From: JAUVAV01 sp965371665
GTDB taxonomy: Bacteria; Oederibacteriota; JAAXVQ01; JAUVAV01
NCBI GenBank assembly: GCA_965371665.1
Contig: CBDUZI010000057.1
Location: 1-18,936 of the forward strand
DNA: 18,936 nt
Direction of reading: 5' to 3'
Shown: positions 1 to 6,332 of the stretch, in pieces
Position numbering within the stretch: the stretch's first letter is position 1
Layout: each line of letters begins with the position of its first letter
Program-made: the position numbers and the translations under genes
The notes under the pieces: generated by a model
The model's input: only the letters and a program-made list of their open reading frames with translations
The model's database searches: none
Told to the model about the DNA's origin: nothing

Positions 1-1
1 A

Positions 2-55
2 TGAAAGGGGTACTTTATCTAAGCACGCGGGGGGGATTTTATGTGAGCGCCGAGG
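2..55. repeat. Left copy of 54-bp terminal inverted repeat
   Basis: These 54 bases are a perfect reverse complement of the last 54 bases of the window (18883-18936), including a run of seven G/C. Identity stops at base 56. In the left copy the minus-strand frame of the GHKL ATPase stays open through the repeat. Two explanations fit: a multicopy element present at both edges, or a short-read assembly that broke at a repeated k-mer, since 54 shared bases is what a k of about 55 would leave. The sequence alone does not separate them. Confidence 0.9.
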
Positions 56-1057
56 ATATCCAGTAATCCGGCCAAGCAGATTATCGTGATACACACCATA
101 TCTATGAATAGATTTTTTATCCTCGCTGGCATCTTCTCTCTCAATCAATCCCTCAGGACAGGGTTTGGACATTTGAACTATATCCTTACCTATTATAAAT
201 CTACCAATTGGTTCATCCATTTTGGGTGGCACAATCGGAGTACCATCTAAAAAAAGGCGGAAATCACTACATTGGGGCATTGCGGTTCTCAAAACCCATT
301 TCAAACGACCAATCGAAATTTGTTTTCCCAAGTCTTTAAGCCCTGACATTATTGCAACCGTCCATGATGCTGGCGCACTCTTTCCAAACAAATTAAGTGC
401 TTTGTATCCTGCTCTTGTCCCATTCATCCAATGCTTCAAAGACTCCTGTGCCTCATCCTTTGTTAAGATTCGCAGAGGAATATTAATAGTCTGTTCGTTA
501 AAAATCCCCTCCGAAGAAACCTCCGCACTGCCTGTTAAGTTAGTATAGTCCATTGTGGCAGCATAAAAAGTGTCACCCGATTTACAGATATGGGTAAGTT
601 CAGAGGCCAATACATATGTGGATAATTTACCAATACCGAATTTTCCAATTGGTTTACGTCTCTGCGAACCTGATTTCCTACGTCTTGTGCTTTTGCCAAT
701 GATCCAGTGTTGCTTGAGACCATCAGCATCCATCCCTTCCCCGTCATCAATAACCACAATTGTTGCGTCTGAATCATGCAAACTCGGGGAGAGAATGACA
801 TGGACATTTTGAGCCCCTGCATCAAATGAATTAGACACAAGCTCTTCTACTGCTTTATTGGGGCTGGAATATAGGCCTTCTGAGAAAAGCTGGATAATCC
901 TGTGGCTAATCCTAACGGGAATTTGACTGGTTTCCCTTCCCGTTTTTGCGAATAATTCCTGAGTTTCTATGCTATTTGGTAAATTCATTTTTCGCAGCTC
1001 CCGCTTCCTGTCCTTGTTGTTTTTTAGCCGATGTCTTATGTCTTGAGCAGACAGCAT
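2..1057 (-). CDS. GHKL-fold (MORC/Hsp90-like) ATPase, 3'-incomplete, probably interrupted near base 55
   Basis: At least 352 codons are open from ATG 1057 to the window edge. The N-terminal part has the signature motifs of the GHKL (gyrase/Hsp90/histidine kinase/MutL) ATP-binding fold: an N-box at residues 71-81 (EELVSNSFDAG, Asn76 as likely Mg-binding residue), DDGEGMD at 104-110 and the glycine-rich lid GKFGIGK at 138-144. Such stand-alone ATPases often lie in restriction or defence islands, but the substrate is unknown. An in-frame TAG lies just upstream of ATG 1057. A second start, ATG 988, has a better GGGAG ribosome-binding site and may be the true one. Residues 335-352 are encoded entirely by the terminal repeat and do not resemble the expected continuation of the family, so the gene is probably truncated by a repeat element. 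Confidence 0.75.
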   Translation of the reverse strand, partial: MLSAQDIRHRLKNNKDRKRELRKMNLPNSIETQELFAKTGRETSQIPVRISHRIIQLFSEGLYSSPNKAVEELVSNSFDAGAQNVHVILSPSLHDSDATIVVIDDGEGMDADGLKQHWIIGKSTRRRKSGSQRRKPIGKFGIGKLSTYVLASELTHICKSGDTFYAATMDYTNLTGSAEVSSEGIFNEQTINIPLRILTKDEAQESLKHWMNGTRAGYKALNLFGKSAPASWTVAIMSGLKDLGKQISIGRLKWVLRTAMPQCSDFRLFLDGTPIVPPKMDEPIGRFIIGKDIVQMSKPCPEGLIEREDASEDKKSIHRYGVYHDNLLGRITGYPRRSHKIPPACLDKVPLS

Positions 1058-1194
1058 TTTTTTAACTATTCCCTGAAATTTTTGCTAAAACATAGAAAAA
1101 AATAATTTGGGCTATAATAGACTTATAAAAAACATTTCTTGTTGGTTTATAACTCAGTTGGTTTTTGTACAAAATATTTTTTACACGGATTTAG

Positions 1195-1308
1195 TCATTT
1201 AATAAGCTGTCTGCAAAGCCTTCTATCAAAATTTGGTGCAAAATTCAAGTAATAAGTATACGAAATATTACGTAAGGTGCCAGCCATAGTATTCACATAT
1301 TCACTCAT
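1195..1308 (-). CDS. Possible 37-residue ORF downstream of DUF1016
   Basis: The frame starts ATG-AGT-GAA and encodes MSEYVNTMAGTLRNISYTYY plus 17 more residues, ending TGA. Its start overlaps the end of the preceding 28-residue ORF by 8 bases (GTATGAGTGA). DUF1016 has the same arrangement at its own start (GTATGAATAA). The preceding GGGGGAGTTGGGGT could serve as a ribosome-binding site. I recognise no family. It may be the start of a degraded gene. The rest of the interval 1058-1194 is AT-rich and shows no clear gene, promoter or terminator. Confidence 0.25.
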   Translation of the reverse strand: MSEYVNTMAGTLRNISYTYYLNFAPNFDRRLCRQLIK

Positions 1309-1331
1309 ACCCCAACTCCCCCAAAAACCCC
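1301..1331 (-). repeat. Direct imperfect repeat, copy downstream of DUF1016
   Basis: This 31-bp stretch matches 2492-2522 at 25 of 31 positions in the same orientation, and every difference is a G/A exchange. Both copies encode GFL(G/K)ELGYE plus a stop that overlaps the next ATG, so the repeat holds a gene end and the next ribosome-binding site (GGAG). Confidence 0.7.
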
Positions 1332-1387
1332 TCCGCCGCTTCGTCGTGCTTCGCCTTAATGTCATGCCGCGAGCAATAAAAAATCAT
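1301..1387 (-). CDS. Possible 28-residue ORF (or gene-tail remnant) overlapping the DUF1016 stop
   Basis: The ATG overlaps the TGA of the DUF1016 gene (ATGA), and the frame ends in GFLGELGYE followed by TGA. The C-terminal peptide closely matches the end of the frame that precedes DUF1016 (GFLKELGYE). It could be a coupled small protein. More likely it is the tail of a once longer gene that was deleted, leaving the last codons next to DUF1016. No family is recognised. Confidence 0.25.
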   Translation of the reverse strand: MIFYCSRHDIKAKHDEAAEGFLGELGYE

Positions 1388-2499
1388 GCCTTGCCCTCTT
1401 CCTCTGTCCAGTCGATCAGCTTCTGCCTCAACTCCTCCTTGGAAGGCAGATAGAGTTGGTATTCTTTGGCATAAATGGCTGTGTCTTTGGGAAGTGTGAT
1501 TTCAACCAAGGCGTCGTGTTTCTTTTTACACAGGATAATGCCAATGGTGGGCAGCTCGTCCTCTTTTTTTACATGACGGTCAAAATAGTTCACGTACATC
1601 TGTATTTGCCCAAGGTCCTGATGGGTGAGTTTGCCGATTTTCAGATCAATTAGCACATAACAACGTAACAAACGGTTATAAAAAACCAGATCAATGAAAA
1701 AATGTTCTTCATCAAAAGTGAAGCGTTTCTGGCGGGCCTCAAAGAGAAAGCCTTTGCCCAGCTCCAGCAGGAAATGCTCGAGTTTGTCAATGATGGCGGA
1801 TTCAATATCTGATTCGGAATACTTGGCTTTTTCATCAATTCCCAGAAATTCCAGCACATACGGTTCTTTAATCATATCTTCAGGCTTCGAAATAATTTGG
1901 CCTTCCTGAGCCAATTTCTTAATGCCTTTTTTGTCTCTGCTTAACGCCAAACGTTCATATAGTCCCGAGTTAAATTGACGTGTAAGCTCCGGCAATGTCC
2001 AGTCGTTGTTTGCTGCTTCAATTTCATAAAAACTTCGCGCGTTGTCATCCTTCATTCCAATAAGAAAAACATATTGCGACCAACTGAGAGAAAATATAGT
2101 CTTTTTGAATTTGGCAGACGCCGTCTGCATTTTTGGGGATTGGCCTGACATTGTTTGACTTTTTTTGCCTTCAATCAATTCGGCAGATGGCATCTGCCAA
2201 ATCTGTTTTTTTCGGTCTTGATAGACTAAATAAAATTGACGCATATTGCGTAAATTACGTTCAGAAAACCCTTTTCCGAATTCTTTTGTCAAAATAGCCG
2301 AGAGCTCCTTAAGTAGTTTCTTGCCGTATGCCGCACGCTTCGCGCCTGCCTGTTCATGTTCCACAATCAGGCGTCCAATTTCAAAATTCGTCACCACTTG
2401 CAGGGTGTTGACACTGCGGACTACGACCATACGGGCTGAAAGAATGAGCTCTCGTATTTCCAGAAGCAGCTTTTTATCTTTTATTGTGATTTTATTCAT
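1384..2499 (-). CDS. DUF1016 / YhcG-type PD-(D/E)XK nuclease family protein
   Basis: This 371-residue protein has the two-part layout of the DUF1016 (YhcG) family. The helical N-terminal domain covers about residues 10-180 (for example GKGFSERNLRNMRQFYLVY at 75-93 and LSWSQYVFLIG at 138-148). The C-terminal domain is PD-(D/E)XK-like, with Asp270 (FFIDLVFYNRLL) and the DLK triad at 285-287 (YVLIDLKIGKL) as likely metal and catalytic residues, followed by GQIQMYVNYFD. Members are often found beside type I restriction genes and in mobile or defence regions. Residues 99-132 form a variable insert with three related peptides (QMPSAE, QTMSGQ, QTASAK), and two of these are encoded by DNA palindromes. 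The gene lies directly after nfo but is AT-rich by comparison, and its leader carries the tail of another gene, which suggests transfer. Length is normal for the family. Confidence 0.85.
   Translation of the reverse strand: MNKITIKDKKLLLEIRELILSARMVVVRSVNTLQVVTNFEIGRLIVEHEQAGAKRAAYGKKLLKELSAILTKEFGKGFSERNLRNMRQFYLVYQDRKKQIWQMPSAELIEGKKSQTMSGQSPKMQTASAKFKKTIFSLSWSQYVFLIGMKDDNARSFYEIEAANNDWTLPELTRQFNSGLYERLALSRDKKGIKKLAQEGQIISKPEDMIKEPYVLEFLGIDEKAKYSESDIESAIIDKLEHFLLELGKGFLFEARQKRFTFDEEHFFIDLVFYNRLLRCYVLIDLKIGKLTHQDLGQIQMYVNYFDRHVKKEDELPTIGIILCKKKHDALVEITLPKDTAIYAKEYQLYLPSKEELRQKLIDWTEEEGKA
2114..2128. repeat. Palindrome A inside the DUF1016 gene
   Basis: GCAGACG-C-CGTCTGC is a perfect 7-bp inverted repeat around one base. 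It is almost the same sequence as palindrome B about 60 bp away (C/T and G/A changes that compensate each other), and it encodes the peptide QTASA on the minus strand. Confidence 0.7.
2182..2198. repeat. Palindrome B inside the DUF1016 gene
   Basis: GGCAGATG-G-CATCTGCC is a perfect 8-bp inverted repeat around one base. It encodes WQMPSA on the minus strand and is related to palindrome A at 2114-2128. Confidence 0.75.
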
Positions 2500-2522
2500 A
2501 CCCCAACTCCTTCAAAAATCCT
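2492..2522 (-). repeat. Direct imperfect repeat, copy at the DUF1016 start
   Basis: Partner of 1301-1331 (25 of 31 identical). It contains the end of the frame encoding GFLKELGYE, the GGAG ribosome-binding site of the DUF1016 gene and its ATG, which overlaps the upstream stop (GTATGAATAA). Confidence 0.7.
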
Positions 2523-2563
2523 TTTACTTTCTCCACCAAAAATTCAAACACCCGCTCCGGCAT
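2492..2563 (-). CDS. 23-codon frame joining the nfo end to DUF1016 (gene-tail remnant)
   Basis: The ATG lies within the last codons of nfo, in another frame. The frame reads MPERVFEFLVEKVKGFLKEL followed by GYE and TAA, overlapping the DUF1016 ATG by 8 bases. The composition (charged, amphipathic helix) looks like a real protein C-terminus rather than chance. I read it as the tail of the gene that preceded DUF1016 in its former location. It could also act as a leader peptide coupling translation into DUF1016. No family is assigned. Confidence 0.3.
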   Translation of the reverse strand: MPERVFEFLVEKVKGFLKELGYE

Positions 2564-3425
2564 ACTTTTTCAACTCACGCATATTCCTGGCATCCGGGCC
2601 TTGTTCGTTAAAGCCGGGGGTTTCTATAATATACGGCAAATGCCGCAGAGGCTTATGCTTAACCAGGTTAATTAATCCCTGGCGGCCCACAAAACCTTGG
2701 CCCAGGTTTTCATGATGATCGCGGTGGGAGCCGCAGGGTTTCTTGGAATCATTCAGATGTATGCACCCCACGCGGGCATAACCTATGTGTTTTTTAACAT
2801 CCCGGTCAAAACGCTTGAAATCCTGCGCCTCGCCCAGGTTATACCCCGAAGCGCAGAGATGGGCGGAATCCAGGCAGACGCCGATTTTTGGTCCCAGAAT
2901 ACTGCCTATCCGGCCGATGGTCGGCAGATCCCCCAGGCTGTGCGCCGTGCCGGCCATGCCTTCCAGCAGAATACGGCATCCCCCAGGAATATCCGGCTGA
3001 AGTTCCCGCAGGGCCTGGATCAGCCTGACCTCTCCCCCAGCTTGTCCCAGGTCAGAGCCGGGATGTAAAACCAGGTTTTTCGCACCCAGGCGTCCGGCTG
3101 AAATCAGATCATTCCGCAGGGAGCCGAGTGATTTTTCATATACTTCCTGCTTGGGGGAGGCCAGATTTACCAGGTATATGGCATGAATGATTAATTCCCG
3201 CACCCGGGACCGGGACATTGCGTCCCGGTATTCCGTTGCCTGGGTCTCACTAAATGACCGGCCTTTCCATCCCCGGGGATTACTGGCAAAAATCTGCACG
3301 CAATTGCATCTCAACTCTTCGGCGCGTTCCAGGGTTTTGAGCAACCCGCCGGCCGTGGAAAGATGGGCTCCTAACAGACGATCGTATTTGGTCAGGGTAT
3401 TTTTTTTAATCATGTCCCGCGGCAT
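2544..3425 (-). CDS. nfo: Deoxyribonuclease IV (endonuclease IV, AP endonuclease family 2)
   Basis: This 293-residue protein fits the Nfo TIM-barrel family, which cuts DNA 5' to abasic sites using three zinc ions in base-excision repair. The family motifs are present: LGAHLSTAGGL near the N-terminus, NLASPK, LVLHPGS, LLEGMAG, GVCLDSAHLCASGYN (Asp/His metal ligands), HLNDSKKPCGSHRDHHENLG and PYIIETPG. About a dozen residues precede the usual start, so translation may begin at the internal Met5. The annotated ATG shares one base with the aspartate dehydrogenase stop (TAATG), so it is translationally coupled as the last gene of the operon. Its 3' end overlaps the unrelated frame that leads into DUF1016, so the last few codons may have been altered at that junction. 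Confidence 0.93.
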   Translation of the reverse strand: MPRDMIKKNTLTKYDRLLGAHLSTAGGLLKTLERAEELRCNCVQIFASNPRGWKGRSFSETQATEYRDAMSRSRVRELIIHAIYLVNLASPKQEVYEKSLGSLRNDLISAGRLGAKNLVLHPGSDLGQAGGEVRLIQALRELQPDIPGGCRILLEGMAGTAHSLGDLPTIGRIGSILGPKIGVCLDSAHLCASGYNLGEAQDFKRFDRDVKKHIGYARVGCIHLNDSKKPCGSHRDHHENLGQGFVGRQGLINLVKHKPLRHLPYIIETPGFNEQGPDARNMRELKKYAGAGV

Positions 3426-4225
3426 TATCTCTGTACTAGGGTGTTCAGTAAAGCCAGGGCCGAGGCCGCAGCCAAGGCGCTGGTCTTGGGGTTGGCAGGA
3501 GAGGGACGGTTCTCAGTAATGGTCCGGATAGTGCCGAATTGTCCCTTGATTTCCAAGGTATGGGAATTTCGCGTGGCCTGGGGATCCGCAATAATTTCTA
3601 CGCGGGTACGGTCGGGTCCGATGCCGGCCAGTGAAACAGCTGCCGCCACATTTACGTTTTGCGGAAAAAGTTTAATGGCCTGGCGTGCAGAACCGGAAAA
3701 TATTTTCGTGGCTTTAGCCAGAGAGAACGGATCGAGTTTTTTTTTGGTAAAATATGGAGCCCCGGCCAGTCCGGCTATGGGCTTGCGTGTGGTTAAGCAA
3801 ACCCGCTTGATTTTGCCGCCGATGGCCGCGGCTCTAAGCGCGTCCAGGCCGGCTATGGCCCCGGACGGGAAATACAGGCAGCTGCCACTTCGTTGGAACC
3901 GGCCCAGCAGCTCCGGATAAACAATCAAGGCCCCGACCGAGAGAATCATCAAGTCTTTCTTTTGCGCCAGTACCGCCTTGGCAATTACCGGCACGGCTGG
4001 AATTTCAGCCGCCTCTATTATCAGATCACAGGCCCGGGCTATTTCTTTCAGATTTAAAACCCGGCCATGCGGTCGAATTTCGCAGGCTAGCACATCCGCT
4101 TTTTCCGGCTTCCGGTCGGCCAGCCCGGCTACTAAAGCGCCCGGCACACGTCCGGACGAGATTGCCCTGACCAGCTCGCTGCCAATCGCCCCACAGCCAA
4201 CTATACCAATTTTCAACTTAACCAT
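3425..4225 (-). CDS. nadX: L-aspartate dehydrogenase (NadX/DUF108 family)
   Basis: This 266-residue protein has the usual family length. It has an N-terminal Rossmann NAD(P) site (GIVGCGAIG at residues 7-15), the substrate-side motifs FPSGAIAGLDALRAA (119-133) and FPQNVNVAAAVSLAG (187-201), and His222 in RNSHTLEIKG, the position of the family's catalytic histidine. The family oxidises L-aspartate to iminoaspartate/oxaloacetate, feeding quinolinate for NAD synthesis where NadB is missing, or runs in reverse as a reductive amination that makes aspartate. No nadA or nadC is present here. It sits 22 bp after panD and shares TAATG with nfo. Placement beside panD and dapA, two aspartate-family consumers, suggests a role in aspartate supply, but that is inference. 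The cofactor and direction cannot be told from sequence. Confidence 0.85.
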   Translation of the reverse strand: MVKLKIGIVGCGAIGSELVRAISSGRVPGALVAGLADRKPEKADVLACEIRPHGRVLNLKEIARACDLIIEAAEIPAVPVIAKAVLAQKKDLMILSVGALIVYPELLGRFQRSGSCLYFPSGAIAGLDALRAAAIGGKIKRVCLTTRKPIAGLAGAPYFTKKKLDPFSLAKATKIFSGSARQAIKLFPQNVNVAAAVSLAGIGPDRTRVEIIADPQATRNSHTLEIKGQFGTIRTITENRPSPANPKTSALAAASALALLNTLVQR

Positions 4226-4247
4226 TTTTTATCATAGCCCTTAACAT

Positions 4248-4658
4248 TTAGGGAACAGCCTTCCCAGCCGGCGGCAGCGAAGTAAAAGTCTTTACCGCAT
4301 CCACCCGAAGCTCGGTAATCCGGTTGTTTTCATCCACAAAAACCACCCGGGGATGAAATCCGGCCAACTGTTCATCCTCCACCTCGGTATAGGCAATGAT
4401 AATCACGCGGTCATGTTTGGAAAACAAACGGGCCGCGGCGCCGTTTACGCGCATTTGCCCGGATCCTTTTTTTCCAAATATGACATAGGTTTCCACGCGC
4501 GCTCCATTATCCAGGTTCAGCACGTGAACGCGCTCATACGCCAACAGGTCCACGGCCTGGCATAAATCCTTATCAATAGTAATACTGCCCATATAATGCA
4601 GATGGGAATCTGTCACCGTAGCCCGGTGAATTTTGGATTTCATTAAGCTGCGTCTCAT
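4248..4658 (-). CDS. panD: Aspartate 1-decarboxylase proenzyme
   Basis: This 136-residue protein aligns without gaps at its start to the classic PanD. Gly24-Ser25 in YMGSITID is the self-cleavage site that creates the pyruvoyl cofactor on the alpha chain. Further family motifs are KIHRATVT (residues 9-16), the ETYVI segment with the active-site Tyr, and GQMRVNGAAARLF, DRVIIIAY and HPRVVFVDENN. It decarboxylates aspartate to beta-alanine for pantothenate. It starts 4 bp after the panC stop, with a GGGAG ribosome-binding site inside the panC end, and it precedes aspartate dehydrogenase. The start is fixed by the spacing to the processing site. Confidence 0.97.
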   Translation of the reverse strand: MRRSLMKSKIHRATVTDSHLHYMGSITIDKDLCQAVDLLAYERVHVLNLDNGARVETYVIFGKKGSGQMRVNGAAARLFSKHDRVIIIAYTEVEDEQLAGFHPRVVFVDENNRITELRVDAVKTFTSLPPAGKAVP

Positions 4659-4662
4659 TTTT

Positions 4663-5523
4663 TCAACTCCCGGAAGGTACTTCCACTATAATATTGTCAA
4701 TCAGCCGGGTACGTCCCAGCCGGACGGCTATGGCCGCTAATACGCGGCCGGTAAGAACATTTAAATCTTCCAAGGTCTGGGCGTTTTTAACCGCCACATA
4801 CTCAATCTCGATCAATGACTCGCTGCGCAGGCGTTTGTTAACCGCTTCAATCAGATCCCGGGGATTTCGTTCGCCCACCTGCAGCATGCCCTCGGCAAGT
4901 TTCAACGCCTGGTAAACAATGGGCGCTGCTCTCCTTTCCTCTTCTGAAAGATATCCGTTTCGCGAACTCCTGGCCACTCCATTCGCTTCGCGCACTGTAG
5001 GCAGAACTTCGATGCTGCAACCCAGATTTAAATCCCTGGCCAGCTGTCTCACAATCAGTGTCTGTTGAAAATCTTTCTGCCCGAAATAAGCCCTATGCGA
5101 ATGCACCAGGATTAGTAATTTGGCCACTATGGTAGCCACGCCGCTAAAATGATCGGACCGGGAAAGACCGCAGAGCGTTTTAGTCAATTGGTCACTCACC
5201 ATAACCCGGGTATCAAAGCCTGCCGGATATATCTCATCAGCGGACGGGATAAAGAGCATATCTGCTTTTTCCGCGGCAACAACACGGCTGTCCCTCTTTA
5301 TATCGCGCGGATATCTCTCAAAATCTTCATCCGGACCGAACTGCTTGGGATTCACGAAAATAGAAACCACTACCCGGTCGCAGTCCCGGCGCGCGGCCTG
5401 AATCAGGGAGATGTGCCCTTCATGTAAGGCTCCCATGGTCGGAACAAATCCAATGGTTTTACCATGGCATCGCCATCGTTCAACTGCTGTCCGCACTTCT
5501 TTAGCCAGGGTCACTGTTTTCAT
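4663..5523 (-). CDS. panC: Pantothenate synthetase (pantoate-beta-alanine ligase)
   Basis: This 286-residue protein joins pantoate and beta-alanine using ATP. Visible motifs are the nucleotide-binding VPTMGALHEGH (His34 and His37), SIFVNPKQFGPDEDFERYPR (54-73), YFGQKDFQQ with Lys150, Asp151 and Gln154, and SSRNGYLS at 186-193. Two normally strict motifs differ: the RPGHF motif reads RSDHF (Ser123, Asp124), and the READGLAMSSRN-type stretch reads REANGVARSSRN (Asn181 in place of Asp). The codons were checked on the strand. The core ATP and Mg residues remain, so activity is likely but not certain. Its ATG shares a base with the panB stop (TAATG), and panD follows after 4 bp. Confidence 0.95.
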   Translation of the reverse strand: MKTVTLAKEVRTAVERWRCHGKTIGFVPTMGALHEGHISLIQAARRDCDRVVVSIFVNPKQFGPDEDFERYPRDIKRDSRVVAAEKADMLFIPSADEIYPAGFDTRVMVSDQLTKTLCGLSRSDHFSGVATIVAKLLILVHSHRAYFGQKDFQQTLIVRQLARDLNLGCSIEVLPTVREANGVARSSRNGYLSEEERRAAPIVYQALKLAEGMLQVGERNPRDLIEAVNKRLRSESLIEIEYVAVKNAQTLEDLNVLTGRVLAAIAVRLGRTRLIDNIIVEVPSGS

Positions 5524-6332
5524 TATTTTCCCGGCCTTTCCTTTGACACGGGAAACCGTACCTCGCGGACATCATTGGCAAAATCGGACATGGCCGCTAT
5601 GGCCGCCTGACCCAATTCGGCATAACGTTTTACAAACGGCGGAGTATAATCACCGAAAAGCCCGAGTAAATCATGCGTCACCAGAACCTGCCCGTCGCAC
5701 GCCGGCCCCGCGCCGATTCCGATCGTGGGTATGGATAAAGCCTTGGTCACAGCCGCCGCGGCCTGGTCCGGCACATTCTCGATCACCACGGAAAAAGCTC
5801 CGGCTTTTTCCAGAGCCCGTGCATCCGCCAGAAGTTTTCGCCGGCCGGCCGAGTCCACGGCCTGGACACGATATCCGCCTAGCTGGTACACCGCCTGGGG
5901 TGTCAGACCTACATGCCCCATTACGGCAATATCCGCACGCACCAGCGCGGCAACCACCCCGGCCATATCTTCTCCCCCTTCCAGCTTTACTGCCTGCGCT
6001 CCGCTTTCCTTGATCAAACGACCGGCATTGCGCACCGCTTCCTCAGCGGTAACTTGATAAGAGAGAAAAGGGAGGTCTGCTACTACCAGGCATCCGGCCG
6101 CGCCCCGCACCACGGCTGCGGTATGATGGATCATATCCTCCATGGTAACCGGCAGGGTGGTAGAATATCCCAGCATAACCTGCCCCAGGGAATCGCCGAC
6201 CAGGATAACCGGTATTTCCGCCTGGGAAACCAGCCGGGCCATAGAATAATCATAAGCGGTCAATACCGCAAATCGTTGGCCTTCGGTCTTCCATTTCCGG
6301 AGATGACACACTGTAATGGGCATGGGATTCAT
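5523..6332 (-). CDS. panB: 3-methyl-2-oxobutanoate hydroxymethyltransferase
   Basis: This 269-residue TIM-barrel enzyme transfers a hydroxymethyl group from 5,10-methylene-tetrahydrofolate to ketoisovalerate, the first committed step to pantoate. Motifs seen are FAVLTAYDYSMA, VGDSLGQVMLGY (Mg-binding Asp), DLPFLSYQ, AVKLEGG, MGHVGLTPQ, VIENVP (catalytic Glu) and GIGAGPACDGQVLVTHDLLG. Its start overlaps the deoxynucleoside kinase stop by 4 bases (ATGA), and its stop overlaps panC (TAATG), so translation is coupled. FolK lies two genes upstream. A folK-panB-panC-panD order is also known in enterobacteria and makes sense because PanB uses a folate cofactor. Confidence 0.97.
   Translation of the reverse strand: MNPMPITVCHLRKWKTEGQRFAVLTAYDYSMARLVSQAEIPVILVGDSLGQVMLGYSTTLPVTMEDMIHHTAAVVRGAAGCLVVADLPFLSYQVTAEEAVRNAGRLIKESGAQAVKLEGGEDMAGVVAALVRADIAVMGHVGLTPQAVYQLGGYRVQAVDSAGRRKLLADARALEKAGAFSVVIENVPDQAAAAVTKALSIPTIGIGAGPACDGQVLVTHDLLGLFGDYTPPFVKRYAELGQAAIAAMSDFANDVREVRFPVSKERPGK

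Noticed and set aside
1..66. Short frame opening MKGVLYLSTRGG at both window ends, recalling the start of threonine synthase
   Set aside because: It stops after 21 codons on the left, and on the right it runs through the inverted-repeat element and stops after about 43 codons. The similarity is a few residues only.
1140..1190. Promoter for the GHKL gene (TTGTAC and TATAAA)
   Set aside because: The spacing is only 15 bases and the stretch is very AT-rich, so chance matches are expected.
5411..6013. Plus-strand 200-residue open frame over panB
   Set aside because: It is antisense to a clear enzyme, rich in Pro and Arg as expected for the shadow of a GC-rich gene, and has no family motif.
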